A stretch of 41,342 bases of DNA from assembly GCA_964592475.1 (NCBI GenBank), contig CAZQEZ010000020.1, forward strand, positions 1-41,342, written 5' to 3'. Source of the DNA: CAZQEZ01 sp964592475 (GTDB lineage Bacteria; Bacteroidota; Bacteroidia; Cytophagales; Cyclobacteriaceae). Positions 24,387 through 33,138 of the stretch are shown here, in pieces. The stretch's first letter is position 1; every line of letters begins with the position of its first letter. The notes under the pieces were generated by a model. It was not told where the DNA came from. It saw only the letters and a list, made by a program, of their open reading frames with translations, and searched no databases. The position numbers were made by a program, and so were the translations under genes.

Positions 24387-25031
24387 ATGAGAATATTTTT
24401 TTTGATTATAGTTGCTTTCTTTCTTCAGCATTTATGCTTAGCTAGCCAAATAAAAGGATATATTGTTGATCCTGTCAACCAAGATACTTTGGCTGGGGTA
24501 CATATTTACAATCAAAGTAGAGATTTGGGTGGCCTGTCTAATGAAGATGGCTTTTTTCAAATAAGTGCACAATTGGGAGATACCATTCACTTTTTTCATA
24601 AAGGAAACCATCCAAAACTTATTATCGTGAGAAAACATCATTATTGGACATCATTGCTTATTTATTTGGAAAGACGCACGATACTCCTTAATGGGTATGC
24701 GCAGAAGGAAGAGCGGCAGAGAATGATCGCAAAAAAATATAGAACACCAATGCTTATTGCCGGTCTTCCTTCCAAAGCTCCAAGTGATAAAAATAGTGAC
24801 CGTGATAGAGAAAGTGAACATCTTTTCAATAAAAGTCCGGTTTTTAGCAATTTAAAACTACAAAATGAAGTAAAGGAAGCTTACAGCCTTACCGATAAGC
24901 AGCTGGAAGATATCTTATTGGCTTTTCATCAGCAGCAAAAAAGTATTTTGAATTATCGCAATGATAGGGACGTGATCAGCTTCTTTTTGCAATTTGTGGA
25001 GGCCCAAGTTGTACAGGTAGGTGCTCATTAG
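24387..25031 (+). CDS. Secreted protein with a carboxypeptidase-regulatory-like domain
   Basis: The 214-residue product starts with a signal peptide (to about SQIKG). The first ~80 residues form a CarboxypepD_reg-like beta sandwich: IKGYIVDPVNQDTLAGVHIYN, then GGLSNEDGFFQISAQLGDTI. In Bacteroidota this domain is commonly N-terminal to TonB-dependent receptors or occurs in small periplasmic proteins. The remaining 130 residues are charged and helical, with no receptor barrel, so it is not a truncated receptor on present evidence. It faces the FKBP gene across a shared hairpin. Function is unknown. Confidence 0.78.
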   Translation: MRIFFLIIVAFFLQHLCLASQIKGYIVDPVNQDTLAGVHIYNQSRDLGGLSNEDGFFQISAQLGDTIHFFHKGNHPKLIIVRKHHYWTSLLIYLERRTILLNGYAQKEERQRMIAKKYRTPMLIAGLPSKAPSDKNSDRDRESEHLFNKSPVFSNLKLQNEVKEAYSLTDKQLEDILLAFHQQQKSILNYRNDRDVISFFLQFVEAQVVQVGAH

Positions 25032-25038
25032 CTATTTT

Positions 25039-25079
25039 AAAAAATAAAAAAAGCCGTGGTAATTGACTTGCCACGGCTT
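25039..25079. terminator. Hairpin terminator between converging genes
   Basis: AAGCCGTGG (25051-25059) pairs perfectly with CCACGGCTT (25071-25079). On the minus strand it is followed by a long T-rich run (complement of 25039-25050), a strong terminator for the FKBP gene. On the plus strand only AAAATTT follows, so it is weaker there. Confidence 0.8.
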
Positions 25080-25101
25080 AAAATTTATTGTAAATATTTA
25101 A

Positions 25102-25830
25102 TTATTGTTGACCTTCAGTAGGTCGTTGTCCTTCAGTAGGTTCTGCCTCTACAATATCCAGTAATTCTACTTCAAAAATCAATGCAGAGTTAGGTCCGAT
25201 TTGTTGTCCGGCTCCTCTTTCTCCATATGCTAAATTAGAAGGTATATAAAGTTCCCATTTGCCACCAACTTTCATCATTTTCAAAGCTTCTGTCCATCCT
25301 GGTATTACCTGACCTACTCCAAATACTGCAGGTTCTCCTCTTTCTACCGAGCTGTCAAAGACTTCACCGTCTATGGTTTTGCCAGTATAGTGCACTCTTA
25401 CCTGATCGCCAGCCTCAGGGGTTTCACCAGTACCTTCTTCAAGTACTTTGTATTGAAGGCCACTTTCAGTTATTTGTACGCCTTCCGTAGTTTTGTTTTC
25501 TTCTAAGAAGGCTTCACTTTCTTCCAGGTTTCTTTCTGTTTCTTTCTCGCGAAGGTTAGTGAAATATGCTTGTAATAATTGATTTGCCATGTCAGGCTGT
25601 ACTTTCACATTTTCTTCATCAGTTAAATAGTCTTTTATACCTTGAGCAAATGCAGTTTCATTTACATCCTCCAGTCCCTGGCTTTTTATATTTTGTGCTA
25701 TGCTTACACCCAAACTATAGCTTACGGTATCAAGTTCAGTATCTAGGTTTGCAGAAGATTTTTGCATGTTTTGGCAGGCATAGCTAATTGAAACTACCAA
25801 AATGACAATAAAAATAGTTTTTAATTTCAT
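25102..25830 (-). CDS. FKBP-type peptidyl-prolyl cis-trans isomerase lipoprotein
   Basis: The product is 242 residues with a lipobox before Cys19 (ISYAC), so it is membrane-anchored outside the cytoplasm and probably assists protein folding. An FKBP_N helical dimerisation region (about 30-115) is followed by an FKBP_C isomerase domain with VRVHYTGKTIDGEVFDSS, GQVIPGWTEAL and PSNLAYGERG. This resembles FkpA/Mip. The final residues repeat EPTEGQRPTEGQQ, and the DNA carries an 11-base direct repeat (cttcagtaggt) there. An exact TAnnTTTG box lies 32 bases upstream of the start. Confidence 0.92.
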   Translation of the reverse strand: MKLKTIFIVILVVSISYACQNMQKSSANLDTELDTVSYSLGVSIAQNIKSQGLEDVNETAFAQGIKDYLTDEENVKVQPDMANQLLQAYFTNLREKETERNLEESEAFLEENKTTEGVQITESGLQYKVLEEGTGETPEAGDQVRVHYTGKTIDGEVFDSSVERGEPAVFGVGQVIPGWTEALKMMKVGGKWELYIPSNLAYGERGAGQQIGPNSALIFEVELLDIVEAEPTEGQRPTEGQQ

Positions 25831-26195
25831 AATGTTTATTTATTTGTTTTTAAGATAAGCGTCAAAGTTAGGTAATCATTGCCCTACTATAAAACAAGTG
25901 TTGAAAAAATATTAAATACACCGGTTTAATCAGTAACATCATGTTTTCGATATTAGGTTACTGCTGTTCCGAAGCATCCATATTTTCTTCTTACTCACCA
26001 ATGGTTATATCCGGTTTTTTTTCTGGTATTGAAATAGGCTTCGGCCAAAATAATCCAACCCATAATTACCTTTTATTGAAAGGTTGAAACAAAAGCTTCT
26101 TGTATGTCTGTGTTTAACACTATGAATTCGTTAAAAACTATCAATGCTGAATTAATTGCTTTGCTCAAAGTTGCGACAAGCAATAAATAGGTGAC
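25831..26195. other. Intergenic region with possible decayed coding fragments
   Basis: The first 45 bases hold the FKBP promoter. The rest contains short open frames: plus strand 25941-26087 (48 codons), and plus 26104-26190 (28 codons, MSVFNTMNSLKTINAEL). On the minus strand, a 35-codon stretch continues in frame after the serine hydrolase stop. None looks like a known family, and they overlap each other, so at most one could be real. They are more even in composition than typical gaps here. Confidence 0.3.
25863..25870 (-). promoter_or_regulatory. -7 box of the FKBP gene
   Basis: The minus strand reads TAACTTTG, exact for TAnnTTTG, with expected transcription start about 26 bases before the ATG. 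A TTTT about 20 bases further upstream may serve as the -33 element. Confidence 0.5.
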
Positions 26196-27338
26196 TTAAA
26201 TGCTTTTTTTGCCAAGTATTTGCAAAGCTGCATCCAGGTATAAATAAACGTCCTGCGGATGTTGGTCTCCTTCTTTTTTTTCACCTCTTTCATGTCCCAG
26301 CCTTACTACTACAGCATTGTACTGCGGCAGTATGAAAATATATTGACCCAAAATTCCCCGAAAATAAGGTATTTGCTGGCCTTGATTTTCTACAATCCAA
26401 AATTGATATCCGTAAAAATCTACTGGGTTACCTTTATCCGTTAAAAATATCGCGGGTGAAATAGCTTCTTCTATGTAATCCTTGGGAACTATTTGCTCTC
26501 CTAACCAGCGACCACTGTCTAAAACTAACTGCCCCAACCGGGCATAATCCCCAGCGGTGGCATTAAAGCAACAGTAGGCTCTTTCCATTCCCTGCTCGTC
26601 AATCATCCATAAAGCAGTATCTTGGGCCTGCAAAGGTTGCCAAAGCTTTCTCTCGGCATATTCTGCAACGGACATTCCCGTGGAACGTTTTATGATCAGT
26701 GCCAATAACTGCGTATTGCCACTTAAATACTTAAATGTTACACCAGGCTCTGTAATTAATTTCAGGTCTGTAACCAGGGCATTCACATTGCTGCCGTAAT
26801 ATGCTTTAGTAGTTGCAGAGAAAGGGTTGATGTAGCTTTCATTCCAATTGAGCCCTGAACTCATGGTAAGCAAATGTTTGATAGTAATTTTTTCGGTATC
26901 TTTACCTTTAAATTCCGGTACAAAGTCAGCAACCGGCTGTCCAACAGACTTGATTTTGCCATCATCAATGGCTGCGCCAATCAATAAGCTCACAATACTT
27001 TTAGCAGCAGAAAACGAATTGGAAATATCATCGGGACTACGCCCAAGCCAATATTTTTCATAGATCAATTCCTTGTTCTGTATTACAATGAAAGCTTCTG
27101 TTTCGTATTTGGCAAAAAGTTGCTGAGTGCTATCAGGAAAATCTTTTGTGTTGTAAGTTGAGGCTTTTTGCCATTGACTTGGATTAACGGCCGGCGCTAT
27201 TACATGATTTTCGTAAAATGTATAATCATAAATGCCAGGGAAATTGTAGTAGAGGGTTTTAAGTAAATGGGGTTCCATAAATATGGCGGCAACTAATACT
27301 GTTACAATGCCTACCGCGACAATATATCCTTTTTTCAT
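26196..27338 (-). CDS. Serine hydrolase of the beta-lactamase/esterase family
   Basis: The 380-residue protein has an N-terminal hydrophobic segment (about 4-20, a signal anchor or uncleaved signal) and then a class C beta-lactamase-like domain. The nucleophile motif S-x-x-K is SFSAAKSIVSLL (Ser110, Lys113). KYLSGNTQLLALI holds the Tyr/Asn motif with an extra residue, as in penicillin-binding-like esterases. GYQFWIV and GQYIFILP are typical of the family's C-terminal part. It is more like the widespread 6-aminohexanoate-dimer hydrolase/EstB-type proteins than a true beta-lactamase. It has its own promoter and is divergent from the CapA-like gene. Confidence 0.88.
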   Translation of the reverse strand: MKKGYIVAVGIVTVLVAAIFMEPHLLKTLYYNFPGIYDYTFYENHVIAPAVNPSQWQKASTYNTKDFPDSTQQLFAKYETEAFIVIQNKELIYEKYWLGRSPDDISNSFSAAKSIVSLLIGAAIDDGKIKSVGQPVADFVPEFKGKDTEKITIKHLLTMSSGLNWNESYINPFSATTKAYYGSNVNALVTDLKLITEPGVTFKYLSGNTQLLALIIKRSTGMSVAEYAERKLWQPLQAQDTALWMIDEQGMERAYCCFNATAGDYARLGQLVLDSGRWLGEQIVPKDYIEEAISPAIFLTDKGNPVDFYGYQFWIVENQGQQIPYFRGILGQYIFILPQYNAVVVRLGHERGEKKEGDQHPQDVYLYLDAALQILGKKSI

Positions 27339-27360
27339 TGCTGAATGATTTTTGCTTCTC

Positions 27361-27391
27361 CAAAACTACAATAAACTGCTGGATTGTTAAA
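27361..27391 (-). promoter_or_regulatory. Promoter of the serine hydrolase gene
   Basis: On the minus strand, TTTA (27388-27391) is followed after 19 bases by TAGTTTTG (27361-27368), an exact -7 box with a near-consensus -33 box. The leader would be about 15-20 bases. Confidence 0.55.
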
Positions 27392-27443
27392 GGTGATTTA
27401 TTTGACCAATTAAATTTATATCACCAATTTTAGTGAACTTTTT

Positions 27444-27451
27444 TACTTTTG
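27444..27451 (+). promoter_or_regulatory. -7 box of the CapA-ABC transporter unit
   Basis: TACTTTTG matches TAnnTTTG exactly, about 43 bases upstream of the ATG at 27494. No clear TTTG was found at the -33 position. It lies in the gap to the divergent serine hydrolase gene. Confidence 0.4.
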
Positions 27452-27493
27452 AATAGATTTAAACATAGCTTATTTGATTAAAGAAACAGGAGT

Positions 27494-28657
27494 ATGAAAA
27501 ATTCATTTATCGGAAATATATTATTTGCAACTTCGATGTTGCTTTTTTCATTTGATAACCAGGCCCAGAGTCAGCAAAACGATAGTACCGGGCAGGCTTC
27601 AGATACATCACAAATTTCAAATGACTTTCAAACCAAAAAGCTAACGCTGGTCTTTACTGGCGACGTGATGGGTCACGACAGCCAGATCAATTCAGCTTAC
27701 GATGCTTTTAGTCGAAACTATAATTATCGACCAAATTACGAGTTTGTAGCGCCATATATTCAACATGCTGATGTAGCAGTGGCCAATCTGGAAGTAACAT
27801 TGGCGGGACCTCCATTTAAAGGATATCCGCAATTTTCAAGTCCCGACCAATTGGCTACCGCTCTGCAGGAAGCAGGTTTTGACCTTTTGATTACCGCCAA
27901 TAATCATTCACTCGACCGGGGCAAAAGAGGGTTGATAAGGACATACAATGTTTTGGACTCTATGGGATTTTTAAAAGCCGGTACCTATCCTTCAGTAGAA
28001 AAGCGAGCTTTGGAACACCCGTTGGTTTTTGAGAAAAACGGAATAAAGATAGCCTTACTTAACTTCACTTATGGAACCAATGGAATCAAACCAACCGGAG
28101 GCGTGGTGGTGAATATTATACAACCGGAAACGATCAAGAAAGAACTCGCGTTTGTTAAGCAACACAATCCCGATTTTATAATTGCTACCATGCACTGGGG
28201 CAGCGAGTATCAAAGAGAGGAAAACGAATACCAGCAAAACCTGGCCAAGCTGTTGTTTGAGAATGGTGCCGATCTGGTAGTGGGTTCCCACCCTCACGTG
28301 GTGCAATCAATCAAAAAGTATGGTGAAGATAAATTGGTTGCTTATTCTTTAGGTAATTACATTTCGAACCAGCGAAAAAGATATACTGACGGAGGCATAA
28401 TGCTGGAGGTGACCATTGAAAAGGATAGTGCCGGCACAGGAATCGAAGATTTCAAATACCTGGCCACCTGGGTCTATAAAAAGTACCACGATGGCAAAGT
28501 AACATTTCAAATTTTACCTCCAAGCCTTTATCCTTATATAAAAGACCGGATTTCTATCAGTGCTTCTGAAAAAGCAAAGATGGAACAGTTTTATCAGGAT
28601 ACTCGTGACCACTTGCAGGGAATAAAAGAATCGGATTTTTATAAAGAAGGAAAATAG
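27494..28657 (+). CDS. CapA-family metallophosphoesterase-like protein
   Basis: A 387-residue exported protein: signal peptide to about QAQS, then a Ser/Thr-rich linker and a PGA_cap domain of the calcineurin-like phosphoesterase fold. Visible metal motifs are TLVFTGDVMGHD (about 51-62), VAVANLEVTLAG, LLITANNHSLDRG, TMHWGSEYQ and VVGSHPHVVQ. CapA/PgsA proteins help make or attach poly-gamma-glutamate in Bacillus. Most Bacteroidota homologues stand alone and have no proven substrate. No capB, capC or capE is present here, so capsule synthesis is unlikely to be encoded locally. An ABC exporter follows after 37 bases. Confidence 0.88.
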   Translation: MKNSFIGNILFATSMLLFSFDNQAQSQQNDSTGQASDTSQISNDFQTKKLTLVFTGDVMGHDSQINSAYDAFSRNYNYRPNYEFVAPYIQHADVAVANLEVTLAGPPFKGYPQFSSPDQLATALQEAGFDLLITANNHSLDRGKRGLIRTYNVLDSMGFLKAGTYPSVEKRALEHPLVFEKNGIKIALLNFTYGTNGIKPTGGVVVNIIQPETIKKELAFVKQHNPDFIIATMHWGSEYQREENEYQQNLAKLLFENGADLVVGSHPHVVQSIKKYGEDKLVAYSLGNYISNQRKRYTDGGIMLEVTIEKDSAGTGIEDFKYLATWVYKKYHDGKVTFQILPPSLYPYIKDRISISASEKAKMEQFYQDTRDHLQGIKESDFYKEGK

Positions 28658-28694
28658 GCAGCTAACATTGATGCCAGCCAGGAACTAAAATAAA

Positions 28695-30524
28695 ATGGCT
28701 AAAAAAGAAGCAGTAAACAAGGAAAAAGTTGATTTTAAAGAGCGATTTAAAGCTTACCGCAATATTCCTCGCTTCTTGAAGATGGTTTGGCGTATCAGCC
28801 CGAAACTTGCCCTCGGTAATGCCTTCCTCAGGGTGCTGAAAGCAGCGGTGCCAATTACCCAGCTTTATATTGGCAAGTTGATCATTGATGATATCGTGTT
28901 GCTGATCAACAACGAAATTACTGATCCTTCCATGTTATGGCTTTATATTGGCCTTGAGTTTGGTATAGCCATACTTTCCGATTTTCTCTCCCGGGGTATT
29001 AACCTGACCGATAGTTTACTGGGAGATTTGGTAGCCAATGATTCCTCAGTAAAATTGATGAAACACGCGGCCTTGCTTGATCTGTACCATTTTGAAGATG
29101 CCGATTTTTATGATAAGCTGGAAAGAGCCCGCCGGCAAACCGTGGGCAGAACTGTGTTGATGTCGCAGATACTCGGTCAGGTGCAAGATTTGATCACCAT
29201 AGGGTTTCTTGCAGCTGGTTTGGTGGCTACCAATCCCTGGTTAATTTTGATTCTCATTGTATCTCTGATTCCTGCTTTTATAGGTGAGAACTATTTCAAT
29301 GAAAAAAATTACTCGCTGGTACGGGGTTGGACACCCGAGCGAAGGGAATTGGATTATTTGCGGTATACCGGCGCCAGTGATCAAACGGCAAAAGAAATTA
29401 AGATATTCGGGCTCGCCTCATTTTTAACTGACAGGTTTAAGGGACTGGCCGAAAATTACTACCTGGCTAATAAAAAATTGGCCACCCGGAGAGCCAGCTG
29501 GGGCTCGTTTTTATCAGCCCTGGGCACTGCAGGCTATTACGTGGCTTATATTTTTATTATAATACAAACCATCAACGGCCTCATTACCCTGGGTACCCTT
29601 ACTTTTCTGGCTGGTTCATTTTTGCGAATGCGCAATTTGCTGGAAAGCATGATGATGCGCTTTAACACCATGGCCGAAGGGGCTCTTTACCTGCAGGATT
29701 TTTTCGATTTTTTCGACATCAAGCCACAAATAGCTCGTGTAGAGAAAGTAAAAACTTTTCCAAAACCAATCAAAGAAGGTTTTACCTTTGAAAATTTAGG
29801 CTTTCGATACGCCGGCACCGATTTTTGGGCGGTGAGATATTTAAATTTCACTTTGCATAAAGGGGAAAAAATGGCATTGGTGGGGGAAAATGGAGCTGGC
29901 AAAACCACGCTAGTAAAACTATTGGCAAGGTTGTACGACCCTACAGAAGGACGCATATTACTGGATGGAGTGGACCTGAGAGAATATGATCCCGAAGACA
30001 TTAGGCAGCAAATCGGGGTAATATTTCAGGATTTTGTTAAGTATCAATTTAAGTTTGGTGAGAATATCGGGGTTGGCAATATTAGTGAGCGGGAAAACAA
30101 GCAGCGAATAGAAAGCAGTGCCTCTATGAGTATGGCCGATTCGGTAGTGAAACAATTGCCGGACGGATACGACCAAATGATAGGCCGGCGCTTTGCCAAT
30201 GGGGTAGAGTTGAGTGGAGGCCAGTGGCAAAAAATTGCACTGGGAAGAGTTTACATGCGTGATGCTCAATTACTCATTTTGGATGAGCCCACCGCTGCCC
30301 TGGATGCAAGGGCCGAGCACGATGTTTTTCAACGCTTTGCTGATTTGAGCAAAGATAAAACGGCAGTGCTTATTTCTCATCGATTTTCTACGGTTAGAAT
30401 GGCTGATCGGATTTTGGTGCTGCAAAATGGTGAAATGGAGGAATTGGGCACCCACGAAGAGCTACTGGACAAAAGGGGCAAGTATGCCGAATTGTTCAAC
30501 CTGCAGGCAAAGGGTTACGTGTAA
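28695..30524 (+). CDS. ABC transporter with fused permease and ATPase (exporter type)
   Basis: The 609-residue half-transporter has an N-terminal membrane domain of about six helices (about 40-340) and a C-terminal ATPase. Walker A is GENGAGKTT (397-405), the Q-loop is in IFQDFVKYQF, the signature is LSGGQ (506-510), Walker B is LLILDEPTAALD, and the switch histidine is in LISHRFS. As a half-transporter it should work as a dimer exporting lipids, peptides or drugs; the substrate is unknown. It starts with a Lys/Glu-rich cytoplasmic segment. It is 37 bases after the CapA-like gene and probably in one operon with it. Its codons look richer in G and C at third positions than the neighbours'. Confidence 0.93.
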   Translation: MAKKEAVNKEKVDFKERFKAYRNIPRFLKMVWRISPKLALGNAFLRVLKAAVPITQLYIGKLIIDDIVLLINNEITDPSMLWLYIGLEFGIAILSDFLSRGINLTDSLLGDLVANDSSVKLMKHAALLDLYHFEDADFYDKLERARRQTVGRTVLMSQILGQVQDLITIGFLAAGLVATNPWLILILIVSLIPAFIGENYFNEKNYSLVRGWTPERRELDYLRYTGASDQTAKEIKIFGLASFLTDRFKGLAENYYLANKKLATRRASWGSFLSALGTAGYYVAYIFIIIQTINGLITLGTLTFLAGSFLRMRNLLESMMMRFNTMAEGALYLQDFFDFFDIKPQIARVEKVKTFPKPIKEGFTFENLGFRYAGTDFWAVRYLNFTLHKGEKMALVGENGAGKTTLVKLLARLYDPTEGRILLDGVDLREYDPEDIRQQIGVIFQDFVKYQFKFGENIGVGNISERENKQRIESSASMSMADSVVKQLPDGYDQMIGRRFANGVELSGGQWQKIALGRVYMRDAQLLILDEPTAALDARAEHDVFQRFADLSKDKTAVLISHRFSTVRMADRILVLQNGEMEELGTHEELLDKRGKYAELFNLQAKGYV

Positions 30525-30596
30525 GAATTAGGAATTGCAAATCTGATTATAACTATTAGTAAATGTATTTAACTGTGCAATTAATATACATCAATT

Positions 30597-30875
30597 TTAT
30601 CTTTTGGTTATTTTATTCCCGGATATATTTTTTTGCCGGCTACTTTTAAACCTTTTTATTTCAGAAGGCCTTTTCATTCGATGTTTTTTACTCACTCCCG
30701 AATTCACTCTTTTGCGCCACATTTTAAAGCTGGAAGGCTTAAGTTCTTTACGCATCAATTTGATTACTTCTTTTTCTGGTAAGCCAAATTGAATCTCTAT
30801 GGCTGAAAACGGCGTTCGGTCTTCCCAAGCCATTTCAATAATGCGGTCGGTATCTCGTGGCGATAAATCTTTCAT
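30597..30875 (-). CDS. TIGR03643 family small basic protein
   Basis: A 92-residue protein matching TIGR03643: DRIIEMAWEDRTPFSAIEIQ, then FGLPEKEVIKLMRKELKPSS and FKMWRKRV. The middle is like a helix-turn-helix (the GLPEKEVIKLM helix), so a nucleic-acid-binding role is possible. It has no assigned function. The C-terminal third is very basic (KKHRMKRPSEIKRFKSS), longer and more charged than the minimal family form. It is a lone gene between the ABC transporter and a lipoprotein gene. Confidence 0.82.
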   Translation of the reverse strand: MKDLSPRDTDRIIEMAWEDRTPFSAIEIQFGLPEKEVIKLMRKELKPSSFKMWRKRVNSGVSKKHRMKRPSEIKRFKSSRQKNISGNKITKR

Positions 30876-31147
30876 ATGGTCTTAGCGTGTTGTTGAAATT
30901 AAATGTTTGATTCTAAGCCAAAGCATAGATTGAATAAAAAGACTTTAATATTAGCTAGTTAGAGGTTATTTATTTGTTTATTTTCCATTTTAACCAAATA
31001 TGGTCCTGGCTCGAAGCTTCAGTAGACTAATTAATTATTATTTGCCATTTATAATATATAAATAATTTATTTTTTTCTAGACATAAAAATAATTATCTTG
31101 TCGACCAATTAATTATTTAATAAAAGCTTAGCTAATTATTTATAATC

Positions 31148-31762
31148 ATGAGAAAAAATTATGTTATCTTATTTATTGTGATAAGTATTATATTCAATGG
31201 ATGTGCTTCAACTTACAAACCCATTCGTCCCCAAGCATTAAATTATACTGCTAAAACTAATAATGACGGTATTGACTTTGCTTACCAATATGATGTGTTG
31301 GCTAAAAAAGGTAATGCTAAATATGCCAAACGAGAGGATAAAAGAGATATTAAGGTAATTGCAGTAAGGTTAACCAATAATACTGATCGCGTTTTAAATA
31401 CTGTAGAGGATTTGCAGTTTTATGCTGGATCAAGAAATATATTTTTATTCGATCCGCTTACGATAAAAAATACTATAAAGCAACCTGTACCTATTTATTT
31501 GTTATATCTATTACTCTCTTTTACAAATCTTACTGTATCAAATGTCAATTCTACTCAAGTATATCCCGTAGGTTTGGTACTTGGTCCTGGAATAAGTGTA
31601 GGGAATATGGTAGTAGCAGGTTCAGCCAATACAAATTTCTTTGATGAATTAAATGAATATAATATTATCAATTACAATATTCAACCTGGAGAAACCATTT
31701 ATGGAATAATTGGCACTGGTGGTATTAATTACGATCCCTTGAATGTAAAGATCAAAGAATAA
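31148..31762 (+). CDS. Lipoprotein of unknown function
   Basis: The 204-residue product begins with a hydrophobic signal and the lipobox-like FNGC (Cys19, with an unusual Asn/Gly before it), so it is probably a lipoprotein. The mature part has a strand-rich N-terminal half (IDFAYQYDVLAKKG, then DIKVIAVRLTNNTD). A hydrophobic segment follows at about 117-150 (PIYLLYLLLSFTNLTVS, then YPVGLVLGPG), perhaps a buried or membrane-touching region. NIQPGETIYGIIGTGG comes near the end. The TNNTD phrase resembles proteins that set a beta sandwich over conserved ligands. I recognise no family. It stands alone, facing the sulfatase across a hairpin. Confidence 0.65.
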   Translation: MRKNYVILFIVISIIFNGCASTYKPIRPQALNYTAKTNNDGIDFAYQYDVLAKKGNAKYAKREDKRDIKVIAVRLTNNTDRVLNTVEDLQFYAGSRNIFLFDPLTIKNTIKQPVPIYLLYLLLSFTNLTVSNVNSTQVYPVGLVLGPGISVGNMVVAGSANTNFFDELNEYNIINYNIQPGETIYGIIGTGGINYDPLNVKIKE

Positions 31763-31768
31763 AAATAA

Positions 31769-31806
31769 AATATTTAAGCTGGAATTTTAGACCAGCTTGA
31801 ATATTA
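31769..31806. terminator. Bidirectional hairpin between the lipoprotein and sulfatase genes
   Basis: AAGCTGG (31776-31782) pairs with CCAGCTT (31792-31798) around a nine-base AT-rich loop, and flanking AATATT-type arms can lengthen the stem. It lies between two converging genes. T runs are short, so termination is likely but not certain. Confidence 0.6.
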
Positions 31807-31807
31807 A

Positions 31808-33094
31808 CTATTGTAAGCCATAAGCTTCGGCAGCTTTTTTTAGCAATTTCTTTGCCTCAGCAGTCTTTTTATCCTCAACAGTTAATATTTGTTCCGGCTC
31901 GTAAAAGTTCTTCATTCGATAAAAAGAACCATCCTGGTGAAAGCGGTAATCTTTTGTTCTGAAAAACCATTGATCACCTAATTGACAGAATATCCAATCA
32001 CGCTTTTGACCATCATTGCCTTCTATTTGTGATACAATGCTGCGTCCGTCTACCATGTGGGAAGACGGAATATCTGCCTTTGCGACTTTAGCAAATGTTG
32101 GCAACATGTCCGAAAGGTCTACCAAATCATCAATCTGCTTATCAGCCGGTGTTGTGCCTGGCCAGCTTATAATCAGTGGTACCCGAGTGCCTGCATCGGT
32201 CATATTTCCTTTGCCGCCAGGTATTAGTTTCCCATTCCAACGGGAACTTTGATTCCGGTCGGTGCCATTATCAGCGGTAAATATTAACAGCGTATTTTCT
32301 TTTAAACCAAGATACTCCAGTTTTTTCATAATTCTGCCAACCAGCATATCCATGTAAGGCACCATTTTGGCAAAATTTTCCTGCTTACTTCCTCCTTCCG
32401 GAGTGCCGGGGGTATGCACAAAGGGAAAATGAGCCAGCGTCATGGGGTAATAAACAAAAAATGGTTTCGATTGATGCCGCTCCATGAAATCCAGCAGAAA
32501 GTCAGTGTAAATATCCGGCCCGTATTTGCCGGCTACATTCTGCATGACTTCACCATTGCGCCAGATGCCCGGGCTCCAGAAACGTGCAGGCTTGCCTTTT
32601 CCTTCCATGGCCACATCATCCGGTAATTTTTTTTCATACTGCCAGGTCCAGAGGCAGTGCTCATCAAAACCGATATTTTTAGGATGCTCGGGGCGTAAAT
32701 CAAAGCGGGCCAGCTGCCATTTACCGGCTACGGCAGTGGCATAACCGGCATTTTTAAGCATGCTGGCAAAATTAAAAATGGCCGGGCTCATGTATTGTTG
32801 TTGAGCGGGCTGCTCCCATATGCCGCCTGTCCAGCCATTACTAAATGGGTACTGACCGCTCATTACCTGTACTCTTGTAGGAGTGCAGAGTGGGGTGGTA
32901 AATGCATAGTTGAATTGCAGGCCGCTTTCCGCTAGTTTATTCAGATTAGGCGTTGCATAACTTTCTCCGCCGTAGCTTTGCAACACTTCAGCCCCAACGT
33001 CATCTGCCATAATAAAAACTATATTGGGCTTATCCTGTGCTTTCAGTTTTAATGAAAATATTGTTGATAGTATTAAAAGATATATCTTATTCAT
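31808..33094 (-). CDS. Arylsulfatase-type sulfatase
   Basis: A 428-residue exported enzyme: signal peptide to about LKAQ, then the alkaline-phosphatase fold. The metal site is in FIMADDVGAEVL (Asp31, Asp32), the formylglycine motif is LCTPTR (Cys70-Arg74), which fits C-x-P-x-R, and the later metal site is IFTADNGTD. The cysteine must be oxidised to formylglycine by an FGE-type enzyme; none lies in the window. Sulfatases in marine Bacteroidota often cut sulfate from algal polysaccharides. No polysaccharide-utilisation genes (SusC/SusD pair, glycoside hydrolases) are nearby, so the substrate is open. It shares a strand with the secreted protein upstream, 44 bases apart. Confidence 0.93.
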   Translation of the reverse strand: MNKIYLLILSTIFSLKLKAQDKPNIVFIMADDVGAEVLQSYGGESYATPNLNKLAESGLQFNYAFTTPLCTPTRVQVMSGQYPFSNGWTGGIWEQPAQQQYMSPAIFNFASMLKNAGYATAVAGKWQLARFDLRPEHPKNIGFDEHCLWTWQYEKKLPDDVAMEGKGKPARFWSPGIWRNGEVMQNVAGKYGPDIYTDFLLDFMERHQSKPFFVYYPMTLAHFPFVHTPGTPEGGSKQENFAKMVPYMDMLVGRIMKKLEYLGLKENTLLIFTADNGTDRNQSSRWNGKLIPGGKGNMTDAGTRVPLIISWPGTTPADKQIDDLVDLSDMLPTFAKVAKADIPSSHMVDGRSIVSQIEGNDGQKRDWIFCQLGDQWFFRTKDYRFHQDGSFYRMKNFYEPEQILTVEDKKTAEAKKLLKKAAEAYGLQ

Positions 33095-33138
33095 TTTCTT
33101 TAAGTTAAAATCAATTCATAAAATTTTTACAGTCCTGC

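Noticed and set aside
26196..27338. Serine hydrolase as a true beta-lactamase giving antibiotic resistance
   Set aside because: The S-x-x-K and YxxN-like motifs fit the broad esterase/DD-peptidase-like family; the KTG-type third motif and a lactamase-like context were not seen.
27494..28657. CapA as part of a poly-gamma-glutamate capsule locus
   Set aside because: No capB, capC or capE gene is present, and single CapA-domain proteins in this phylum usually stand outside such loci.
29687..30455. Minus-strand frames inside the ABC transporter
   Set aside because: Shadows of the ATPase domain; the Walker and signature motifs are on the plus strand.
31808..33094. Sulfatase as part of a polysaccharide-utilisation locus
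   Set aside because: No SusC/SusD pair, glycoside hydrolase or sulfatase-maturation gene is visible near it.
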